From Bacillota bacterium (GTDB lineage: Bacteria > Bacillota > Clostridia > Christensenellales > CAG-138): 64,000 bases of DNA. The stretch is from NCBI GenBank assembly GCA_023390655.1, contig JAEWCL010000024.1, positions 62,001 to 126,000 of the forward strand, in the 5' to 3' direction. Shown piece by piece: positions 24,808-32,249 of the stretch. Each line of letters begins with the position of its first letter. Within the stretch, counting starts at the first letter, position 1. The notes under the pieces were generated by a model. It did no database searches, was not told the DNA's origin, and saw only the letters and a program-made list of their open reading frames with translations. The position numbers were made by a program, and so were the translations under genes.

Positions 24808-26016
24808 TTACTTGCTGACGGTGATGCCGGGGATGATGTAGTTCCAGCTGGGCGCGCTCTGCGGCTCGATAAACTCTTCGCCCTCGGCCAGATTGATCTC
24901 GACGGGCTTGCCGTCATAATCCTCGCCAACGCCCTGCAGGGGGCCGACGAATATCTTCAGCTCGCCTGAAATCAGCTTTGCACGGGCTTCTTCGATGGCT
25001 TCCTTTGTTCCCTCGGCAATGATGGCTTCATTGAGTTCGGAAATATTTACAACGCCTTCTGCCAGACCACCCGAGAAATCGGTAGGAATGCGCTCGCCTG
25101 CAACAGCGGCCTGAACCGCCATCGTAAGGAATACGCTCCAATCCCATATGGCGGAGGTGAGGGAAGCCTTGGGCGCCGCCTGGATCATATTGGAGTTATA
25201 CCCGACTGCCCAGACGCCGTTCGCTTCGGCAGTGGTCTGCGTGGCGGTGGAATCGGGATTCTGGCCAATCACGTCACATCCGTTGTCAATGAGGGCCTTG
25301 GCGACCTGCCCCTCCCGGGTTGGGTCATTCCAGCTGTTGGTGTACATGACCTGCATGGTCACATCGGGATTGACGCTCTTTGCGCCAAGATAGAAGCCGG
25401 TAAAGCCGCTGATATCCTCGGCATACGGGAACGCGCCCACGAAGCCGAGTTTATTGGTCTTTGTTTTGAGGCCCGCGGCGATACCCGCGAGGTAACGGGC
25501 TTCAAATATCTTGCCGAAATAGTTGTGCATGTTGGGGAGGCCGCTGCCTGCCGCCTGATAGCCGCTGGCATGGCAGAATTCGATATCCGGATTCTCCGCG
25601 GCAGCCGCCAGCACATAGGGTTCATGGCCAAAGCTGGTTGAAAATATGATGTTGCAGCCCGCGTCAATCAGCTCGCGAAGGGCCGCATCGGTATCCGAGC
25701 CCTCGGGAATGTTGAATTTGTTGATAATCTGGTCATCGCGAAGGCCCAGATTCTGCTGCATCTTTTTCGTGCCCAGATCGTGGTTGTAGGTGTAACCGCC
25801 GTCGCTCGGGTCGGCAATGTGCACGAAGCCTACCTTGATGGTTTCCATTGTAAGACCATTTTCAGCGCCCTCCTCGGGCGTGGACGGTGCAGGTGTGGAG
25901 GCTGCGGTGGCGGCTGCCGGAGGCTGTGTCGCAGTCGGGGTGGCAGCAGGCGCCGCGCAGGCTGCCGCGCTCGCAAACAGCACAAGTGCCATGGCCAATG
26001 CGATCAGTTTCTTCAT
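24808..26016 (-). CDS. BMP-family (Med/BmpA) ABC transporter substrate-binding lipoprotein
   Basis: 402 residues. Signal peptide with lipobox region SAAACAAPA, an Ala/Pro/Thr linker to about residue 55, then a BMP domain (PF02608-like) with IIFSTSFGHEPYVLAAA, YFGKIFEARYLAG and IGQNPDSTATQ. BMP proteins bind purine nucleosides or related ligands for ABC importers. Both genes transcribed ahead of it are adenine-deaminase homologues, so a purine ligand is likely. No permease or ATPase gene of the importer is present here. GAGAGG precedes the ATG. Confidence 0.93.
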   Translation of the reverse strand: MKKLIALAMALVLFASAAACAAPAATPTATQPPAAATAASTPAPSTPEEGAENGLTMETIKVGFVHIADPSDGGYTYNHDLGTKKMQQNLGLRDDQIINKFNIPEGSDTDAALRELIDAGCNIIFSTSFGHEPYVLAAAAENPDIEFCHASGYQAAGSGLPNMHNYFGKIFEARYLAGIAAGLKTKTNKLGFVGAFPYAEDISGFTGFYLGAKSVNPDVTMQVMYTNSWNDPTREGQVAKALIDNGCDVIGQNPDSTATQTTAEANGVWAVGYNSNMIQAAPKASLTSAIWDWSVFLTMAVQAAVAGERIPTDFSGGLAEGVVNISELNEAIIAEGTKEAIEEARAKLISGELKIFVGPLQGVGEDYDGKPVEINLAEGEEFIEPQSAPSWNYIIPGITVSK

Positions 26017-26096
26017 ACGTTTTCCTCTCTTTCTTTCGTGCCGATAACATATTTACACATCCAATCGCTTGGATGCGGCAACCGCATTCCTCAAAA

Positions 26097-27827
26097 TCAA
26101 GCTTCTATATCGATAAATGCAAATCTGCTCACATCGAACAGTCCCCGGTCAGTCAGCTTCAGTTCGGGTATCACCGCGAGGGACATAAAGCAAAGTGTCA
26201 TGATGGGCTCTATATCCGGATTGATCTCCAACGTGGCATGCGCTTGTCTGTGAAGCGTATTGAGCCTCTCCATCACCCATTCGCCGCTTTGGTCGCTCAT
26301 AATGCCGCCCAGGGGCATGGGCATACAATCAAGTACAACCTCTTCCTTTGCAAGCACGATGCCGCCGCCCTGTGCAATCAGCCGCTCCACGGCGAATGCC
26401 ATATCCGCATCGTTCGTACCCACTACGATGATGTTGTGCGAGTCGTGCGCAATGGATAAGGCTACTGCGCCGCGGCGGATGCCGTAGCCGCGCAGCAGGC
26501 CAAGCGCGACATTGCCCGTACAGGTATGGCGCTCCACCACCGCAATCTTTACGATATCCGCGTTGGGATCATACACAAATTCGCCGTTCTCATTGCGCTG
26601 CACCGTTGCGGTGCCTTTGCCCGTTACAACGCTGCCCGGTATGACATCGATCACGTATACTTTATCGCCCGAAAGCTTGAGACGCAGCTTTTCCGCGCTG
26701 AAATCCTTCACATGGAAGCTGGCGCGCACCGGCGTATCGTCATGCCGGTGTACGGGCGGAAGATATTTCCCGCCTTCGGCGACCAACTCGCCCTTGATGA
26801 ACACCTGATTGACATGGAAGCCCTGCAGATCGTCCACCAGCACGATATCGGCGCGCAGGCCCGGTGCGATCGCGCCCCTGTCCTTGAGGCCGTAGCATTC
26901 CGCAGCGTTGAGGCTTGCGATCCGTATGGCCGTCATCGGGTCCAGCCCTTCCTCAACGCAAATGCGCAGATGATCGTCAAGATGCCCAAGCTCCAATATC
27001 GTCTTGGGCTGGCGGTCATCCGAGCACAGCAGGCAGCGGCGGCTGTTCCCGGGCGTCACCCCTTTTATCAGGTTCCTTAGATCATGGCAGGCGGAGCCCT
27101 GCCGCAGCATCACATACATGCCGCGCGAAATGCGCTCCTGCAGATCCTGCGCGGTGGCGCATTCATGATCGGTATGTATCAGGGGAAACGCGTAGGCGTT
27201 CAAATCCTTACCCACAACACCGGGGCTATGTCCGTCAATCAGCTTCCGGTGCGCCTTTGCGAGCAACAGCTTATCCAGCACATCCTCCGTCCCGTATACA
27301 ACGCCCGGAAAATCCATGAATTCGCCAAGGCCGAGTATTTCTTCCCGGCCGATTACGGCCTCCATGTCCTCCGCCTTGATCACCGCGCCGGCGTTTTCAA
27401 ACGGCGTTGCGGGCACGCACGAGGGGAGCATGAACCGGATATCAAGCGCCGTGTTTTTGGAAGCGTCCATCATGTACTTCAGCCCCGCAAGGCCGCATAC
27501 GTTCACGATCTCATGCGGATCGGCGATGATTGTGGTCCCGCCGCAGGGCACGAGCATCCTTCCCAACTCTTCGGGGCTGACATAGGCGGATTCGATATGG
27601 ATGTGGCTATCAATAAAGCCGGGCAGCGCATACTGTCCCTTGGCATCGATCACAACACGGCCCTCATACGCGCCGATGCCGGCGATCAGCCCATCGCTGA
27701 TGGCAATGCTGCCCTCTATAAAGCAGCCCGAATATACATCCGCGATACGACAGTTTTGAATGACGACATCCGCCGGGATGCGCCCCGCCGCAACATCAAT
27801 GCCTTTTTTCAGAACGCTTTTTTCCAT
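26097..27827 (-). CDS. ade: Adenine deaminase
   Basis: 576 residues, normal for Ade. All diagnostic motifs are there: PGFIDSHIHIES with the metal HxH, DPHEIVNV, PSCVPATPFE, GEFMDFPGV, DGHSPGVVG, TDHE and LCSDD. The enzyme deaminates adenine to hypoxanthine plus ammonia in purine salvage, using a dinuclear metal centre in the cytoplasm. It is 23 bp downstream of a divergent paralog and upstream of a BMP nucleoside-binding lipoprotein, so the operon couples uptake and deamination. Confidence 0.95.
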   Translation of the reverse strand: MEKSVLKKGIDVAAGRIPADVVIQNCRIADVYSGCFIEGSIAISDGLIAGIGAYEGRVVIDAKGQYALPGFIDSHIHIESAYVSPEELGRMLVPCGGTTIIADPHEIVNVCGLAGLKYMMDASKNTALDIRFMLPSCVPATPFENAGAVIKAEDMEAVIGREEILGLGEFMDFPGVVYGTEDVLDKLLLAKAHRKLIDGHSPGVVGKDLNAYAFPLIHTDHECATAQDLQERISRGMYVMLRQGSACHDLRNLIKGVTPGNSRRCLLCSDDRQPKTILELGHLDDHLRICVEEGLDPMTAIRIASLNAAECYGLKDRGAIAPGLRADIVLVDDLQGFHVNQVFIKGELVAEGGKYLPPVHRHDDTPVRASFHVKDFSAEKLRLKLSGDKVYVIDVIPGSVVTGKGTATVQRNENGEFVYDPNADIVKIAVVERHTCTGNVALGLLRGYGIRRGAVALSIAHDSHNIIVVGTNDADMAFAVERLIAQGGGIVLAKEEVVLDCMPMPLGGIMSDQSGEWVMERLNTLHRQAHATLEINPDIEPIMTLCFMSLAVIPELKLTDRGLFDVSRFAFIDIEA

Positions 27828-27850
27828 GGCTTGCCTTCCCTTCCCCGTAT

Positions 27851-29632
27851 TTATTTTTCAATCAGCTCCTGCACCGGATCAAAAATCGTGAGCGCCACGC
27901 AATCCACAGGTCCCACATCCGTAATGGCGTAATCCTGAATAGCAGTGATGGGCAGGAAAAACATGTACATGAGCGGCTCGGGCAGGTTGCAGCCCAATTG
28001 GCGCGCCGCCACGGTAAGCTGTTCTTCCTGCTGTGCGATCAGCTCGGGTTCCTCATCGCTTACAATGCCGCCCACCGGCAATGGCAGGAACTCCAGTATT
28101 TCGCCGTCCGCCACCACTACCTGGCCGCCGCCGTTTGCGATTAAATGGTTGGCCGCAACAGCCATATCCTCCGGGTTCACGCCCATCACGATCAGGTTAT
28201 TGTCATCGGGCGCGGCGGAGGAGGCCATGGCGCCCTTTTTCAGCGTCCATCCCGAGCAAAACGCGAGGGACTGGTTCCCGTTCCGTCCAAACCGCTCCAG
28301 CACCGACACCATCGCTACATCCTGCGCGACGTCCGGCAGGACGATATTGTTCTCCACCTTGAGCGTAACATCCTTACGCTTGCGCACGAAGGGTCCCTTT
28401 ACATCCATGGAAAGAACTTTGGCTTCGCCGTTTGCAATAGCGACCCGGTATTCAAAATCCGCCCTGGTGGTTTTTTTGCATTTCAGCTCGCTGCTGAGCA
28501 CTGCGCTCCGCTTTGGCGCATTGAGCACATAGTTGAGCTTTTTGTTCTGCGCCACGACCCGCCCGTTGGTGATTACCTTTTGCACCTGGAAGGATTCGGG
28601 ACTGTCAATCAAGAGAATGTCCGCAATGCGTCCCGGAGATATGGAGCCGATCAGGTGGTCGATGCGATACGCCTCGGCGCTGTTGATCGTGGCCATCTGG
28701 ATAGCGGTAATGGGCGGCACGCCCGCGGCGATTGCCAGACGGACGACCTGATCCAGATGCCCCTTGTTCAGCACATCCGTAGCGGTAACGTCATCCGTAC
28801 AAAAGCTTACGCGCCGCGCGAGCGCGGGGTTCACCTCTGTGATGGCGCGGATATTTTCCTTGAGAAAGTGCGTAACGGAGGATTCACGGATGAGCATATG
28901 CATGCCCTTGCGCATTTTCTCCACGACTTCCTCGTGCGTATAGCTTTCGTGGTCCAGCCGCACGCCACTGCATAAATACCCGTTCAGGTCGTTTCCGGAG
29001 GCCATGGGCGCGCAGCCGAATATGGGAAGCCGGTTTTGCGCAGCGTGCACAAGCGCACCCAGCGTATCCTCGTCCTCCTCCAGCACCGCTTCGCGCACGA
29101 GTTCCCACACGCCGAAGCATTCAGGCCATTTCTGCACCTCTTCATGTACTTCTTTTGTAAAATTGAATGCGACCGTGGATTTGGGAATTGTGTAGGGGGT
29201 TTTATAGGGAGCGCCCCAGAATACCTTGAGCGGCGTGTATTTGATTTCTTCAAAGACCTCCATAAGGCCGGGGAGGCCCGAAACGGAGATATATTCATCC
29301 AGCCCCGAAATCATGCTGGTGGTACCGCGTGGCACCACGGCCTTGGCGTAACTTGTAATGCTCAGCTTGCTGCATTCGCTGTGGATGTGTCCGTCGATTA
29401 GCCCGGGGGTGAGATAAGTCCCGCTCGCATCGATAATTGCTGTATCGGGGCCCTTATAGGCGTTCACATCCCCAACAGCAACGATCATATCGCGATAAAT
29501 TGCAACATCCGCCGGATAAAATTCGCCTGTCATCACGTTCACAAGTGTCCCGTTCTGAACGACAGTATCCGCGGGGAGCTGTGCCCTACCGGCGCGAATC
29601 AATTCTTTCAGGCTGTCAATCTTTGTTTTCAT
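27851..29632 (-). CDS. Divergent adenine-deaminase paralog (amidohydrolase)
   Basis: 593 residues from ATG 29632 (GAGGT six bases upstream; GTG 29638 is an alternative). Same two-part architecture as Ade, including the C-terminal Ade domain with LPLPVGGIVSD. The metal HxH (GHIHSE, 82-84) and late Asp (FCTDD) remain, but DPHEI is replaced by GLDEY, the PSCVP loop by GAPYKTPYTIP, and the His of DGHSPG by Cys207 (FGCAPM). It is therefore probably a metallohydrolase with another substrate than adenine, perhaps a modified purine. First gene of the operon, behind the attenuator-like leader. Confidence 0.85.
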   Translation of the reverse strand: MKTKIDSLKELIRAGRAQLPADTVVQNGTLVNVMTGEFYPADVAIYRDMIVAVGDVNAYKGPDTAIIDASGTYLTPGLIDGHIHSECSKLSITSYAKAVVPRGTTSMISGLDEYISVSGLPGLMEVFEEIKYTPLKVFWGAPYKTPYTIPKSTVAFNFTKEVHEEVQKWPECFGVWELVREAVLEEDEDTLGALVHAAQNRLPIFGCAPMASGNDLNGYLCSGVRLDHESYTHEEVVEKMRKGMHMLIRESSVTHFLKENIRAITEVNPALARRVSFCTDDVTATDVLNKGHLDQVVRLAIAAGVPPITAIQMATINSAEAYRIDHLIGSISPGRIADILLIDSPESFQVQKVITNGRVVAQNKKLNYVLNAPKRSAVLSSELKCKKTTRADFEYRVAIANGEAKVLSMDVKGPFVRKRKDVTLKVENNIVLPDVAQDVAMVSVLERFGRNGNQSLAFCSGWTLKKGAMASSAAPDDNNLIVMGVNPEDMAVAANHLIANGGGQVVVADGEILEFLPLPVGGIVSDEEPELIAQQEEQLTVAARQLGCNLPEPLMYMFFLPITAIQDYAITDVGPVDCVALTIFDPVQELIEK

Positions 29633-29667
29633 GTGCACACCTCTTGCATTAATGATGTGGGAATATA

Positions 29668-29724
29668 TATAAAAAGCGCCGCTTTTGGAGGGAAACCAGG
29701 CTTCCCGTCCTGAAAGCGGCGCTT
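29668..29724 (-). terminator. Leader terminator in front of the adenine-deaminase operon
   Basis: A perfect 12-bp stem (arms 29674-29685 and 29713-29724, AAGCGCCGCTTT) encloses a second smaller stem (GGGAA/TTCCC) and runs on the minus strand into TTTTTATATATATT. It stands between the promoter at 29804-29833 and the first start codon (29632), so it interrupts the operon's own leader rather than ending an upstream gene. A further hairpin TTCGA/TCGAA (29720-29737) lies just ahead of it. No known riboswitch consensus recognised. Confidence 0.75.
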
Positions 29725-29803
29725 CGATGCACCTGTCGAATTTATTTTAGAACAATATTCTTTTTTATGCGTGTCATCCACTGCAGCGACTTATTTTTTT
29801 CGA

Positions 29804-29833
29804 ATTATACTATGCCGCTTTTTTATTTGTCAA
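29804..29833 (-). promoter_or_regulatory. Strong sigma-A promoter of the adenine-deaminase operon
   Basis: Consensus TTGACA (complement of 29828-29833) and TATAAT (complement of 29804-29809) with 18-bp spacing on the minus strand. Predicted leader about 165 bases to the first ATG. Confidence 0.75.
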
Positions 29834-30127
29834 CATTTGACCCTCAAAAATATATTATATTTGCAAGAAAAATATTTTTATCCTGCACGTAATGTGCCTC
29901 TCGTTTTTTTCGGTGTCACAGAATATCGGAGCCGATGCTGTGGGAGAGTTTTACTGAACCAACTGACGTCGTAGCATCGAAGGTCAGGCAAAGTATAGGG
30001 AATTTAAAGAACACCCGGCCCCAGCATTGCGAACGTTGTGCGCTGCCAGATGTGTCCCCGTGTCCTGTTACAGGAATTTAGTGGAACAACGCATTTCGTA
30101 TTAAAGTACTCCCCGATACTCTAACTG
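29834..30127. other. Gene-free interval
   Basis: A/T-rich first half, then about 200 bases of ordinary composition up to the histidine kinase stop. I see no coding sequence, repeat or RNA that I can name. Confidence 0.35.
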
Positions 30128-31411
30128 CTAAACGAATAAATCTACCACAAATGTCGCGCCGCCGCCCGGCGTATCGCAGAGGGTAAGGGAACCGTTGTGG
30201 AGCGTTATAAGCTCTCTTGCAATACTCAGCCCCAGTCCGAAATGTGTTTTGTCGGTGCGGGATTTATCTATCCGGTAAAACCGTTCGAACAACTTTTGCT
30301 TATGCTCGGGAGCAATCCCCGGCCCATTGTCTGCAACCTCAATGCGAAGCTTGGCTCCTTGCGCATGGGCGTGAAGCACAATACGGCAACCGGATGGCGT
30401 ATGCTGCAGCGCATTTTCAATCAGTATGGATAAAATCTGCTCTAGCCGCTCTTTATCCCCACGGATCGCAGGCAACGCCCCTTTGGGCAGATCAAGGCCG
30501 ATGAAATGCCCGGTGGCCTCGGCAACGGGAAGATAACGTTCGTAAAGCTCCAATAACAACGTATCGCAATCTAAGGGTTCCAAGTGCACAGGCCATGTTT
30601 TTGCATCCAAACCCGCAAGCAGAAGGAGATCATCTACAAGGTGCGCCATACGCTGGCACTCCTGCTCAATGGTCGATGCGAACTGTTTGGCGTTAGTTGG
30701 ATCGATTGTGAGAGCCGAAGCGCTCGTGCGGAGAACCGCAAGGGGTGACCGGAGCTCATGAGAGGCTGCAGCAACAAATTCCACCTGCCTGCGCTGGCTC
30801 TCTGCTATTGGGCGGATGGCCCTTCCCGCAAACCACCAACTAAAAACAAACAGCATTCCTGCTCCCAACGCTACAAGCCCGAATACAAGGACGCGCTGCT
30901 GTATAATACTTGCGTCCTCTTCACTCATATCGCGCACCATAGTAACCGTTTGCCAGCCGTTATGCAATGTAAGTTGACTGACAGCGACCATGTAGCGTTC
31001 ATTTCTTTCTCCATGTATTTCAAAAATAGCATAGCTGACTTCAACAGCAGGCCTTGTCGTGATTGTGATACCGTGCTCTGCAATCGCCTTTTCTTTTGCC
31101 ATCGCAATGAGCGTGTGGCGTGGCGTGGGAGGGAACCATGACCCTGAAAAAGAAAACGGCTGCCCGTTGTCCTCAATATCGATGATCAGGTGGTTACTCG
31201 CCTCAGTCTGAGCTAACCAGGTATTGCTAATGGTGCTGTCGCTTTGAAGCTTGAATAGAATAGCGTTGAAGTTGCTTTGGAACAACTTTGCGCTGCGCTC
31301 TTTGAGCTGTTTTTCCGAGCCGGGAAGGCTGCCCAATACCATAATGAGCAGGATAGTGCCAGTCATACAGGTGCAGATAAGCGCAAGGCGCACCCTAAGC
31401 CGCTTTAACAT
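30128..31411 (-). CDS. Sensor histidine kinase
   Basis: 427 residues. Two membrane segments (about 8-28 and 173-193) flank an extracytoplasmic sensor of about 145 residues without a recognisable named domain. HisKA follows with His218 (AAASHELRSPLA) and a HATPase with NALQHTP, DNGPGIAP and GLGLSIARELI. The start overlaps the response-regulator stop by 7 bp. Divergent from the transport operon at 32250-39263, which it probably regulates. Confidence 0.93.
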   Translation of the reverse strand: MLKRLRVRLALICTCMTGTILLIMVLGSLPGSEKQLKERSAKLFQSNFNAILFKLQSDSTISNTWLAQTEASNHLIIDIEDNGQPFSFSGSWFPPTPRHTLIAMAKEKAIAEHGITITTRPAVEVSYAIFEIHGERNERYMVAVSQLTLHNGWQTVTMVRDMSEEDASIIQQRVLVFGLVALGAGMLFVFSWWFAGRAIRPIAESQRRQVEFVAAASHELRSPLAVLRTSASALTIDPTNAKQFASTIEQECQRMAHLVDDLLLLAGLDAKTWPVHLEPLDCDTLLLELYERYLPVAEATGHFIGLDLPKGALPAIRGDKERLEQILSILIENALQHTPSGCRIVLHAHAQGAKLRIEVADNGPGIAPEHKQKLFERFYRIDKSRTDKTHFGLGLSIARELITLHNGSLTLCDTPGGGATFVVDLFV

Positions 31412-32073
31412 ATGCGGTACCCTACGGCGTGAACAGTCTTGATTTGCGCCTTGCTGCCGACAGCTTTAAGCCTCTTGCGCAGGAATAGGATATAATTATC
31501 CAGATTGCCATCTTCCACAGGCGCGCTTGGTCCCCAAACGCGGGAAAGCAGCAGGCTTCGCGGCATCACCTGCCCGGAATTACGCATGAGCACTTCCAAT
31601 AGCTGCGTTTCACGTCCTGAGAGTGTCTTGGTATTCAGGGGCCCTTTCAGAGCCCGCTTTTCCGGATCAAGTTCAATGTCTTCGTATACGAGCGTTCGGG
31701 CGCTCTCCCAGTGGGCCGGCCTCCGGCCAAGCGCACGGATGCGCGCGAGAAGTTCTTCCACTGCAAAAGGCTTTACCATATAATCGTCTGCCCCCGCGTC
31801 AAGCCCGCCCACACGGTCGCGTATGCTATTCATTGCGGTTACCATCAGGACGGGAGTTGCAACACTTCTGGAACGCAGCGCGCTGACAATACGCAGGCCG
31901 TCGAGTTCAGGTAGCATTCGGTCAAGAATAATCATTTCGTGCGCCTGCTCAAGGGCAAGGGCAAGCGCATCCTCGCCGTTATGGCAGGAGTCCACCACAT
32001 ACCCTTCGCGGGTTAGATGTGCCTCAATGGCTTTGCAAAGATCCGCATCATCCTCTACAAGCAATATGCGCAT
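31405..32073 (-). CDS. OmpR/PhoB-family response regulator
   Basis: 222 residues: receiver domain 1-115 with phospho-acceptor Asp51 (MIILDRMLP) and Lys at VKPFA, then a winged-helix DNA-binding domain 125-222 ending TVHAVGYRIC. Cotranscribed with the kinase. Tandem 8-bp direct repeats spaced by 11 bp in the divergent intergenic region (32120-32138) have the layout OmpR-family dimers bind. Confidence 0.95.
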   Translation of the reverse strand: MRILLVEDDADLCKAIEAHLTREGYVVDSCHNGEDALALALEQAHEMIILDRMLPELDGLRIVSALRSRSVATPVLMVTAMNSIRDRVGGLDAGADDYMVKPFAVEELLARIRALGRRPAHWESARTLVYEDIELDPEKRALKGPLNTKTLSGRETQLLEVLMRNSGQVMPRSLLLSRVWGPSAPVEDGNLDNYILFLRKRLKAVGSKAQIKTVHAVGYRIC

Positions 32074-32119
32074 GCTTCCATCCTCCCGTTAGGTATCACT
32101 TTATTGTATCATGCAATTC

Positions 32120-32138
32120 TCTAAGTTCCTTCTAATTT
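32120..32138 (+). promoter_or_regulatory. Candidate response-regulator direct repeats
   Basis: TCTAAGTT (32120-32127) and TCTAATTT (32131-32138) are 11 bp apart, one helical turn, between the divergent regulator and transport promoters. They lie about 37 bp upstream of the predicted -35 at 32175. Confidence 0.4.
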
Positions 32139-32174
32139 GGAATTTTTAAAAAATGTACTTTATTGCTTCGTTTT

Positions 32175-32203
32175 TTGATATTGTTTCAAGATTTGTCTAC
32201 TAA
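32175..32203 (+). promoter_or_regulatory. Promoter of the solute-binding/permease/HlyD operon
   Basis: TTGATA (32175-32180), 17-bp spacer, TACTAA (32198-32203). ATG of the lipoprotein follows 46 bp later with AGGAGG five bases ahead. Moderate consensus match. Confidence 0.45.
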
Positions 32204-32249
32204 AGTGATGAACATGGTAATGATTGCTTTTACCCGAAAGGAGGACAAC

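Noticed and set aside
29633..29800. Purine riboswitch in the adenine-deaminase leader
   Set aside because: The conserved loop-loop and junction sequences of the purine aptamer are absent, so I describe only an unassigned leader with a terminator.
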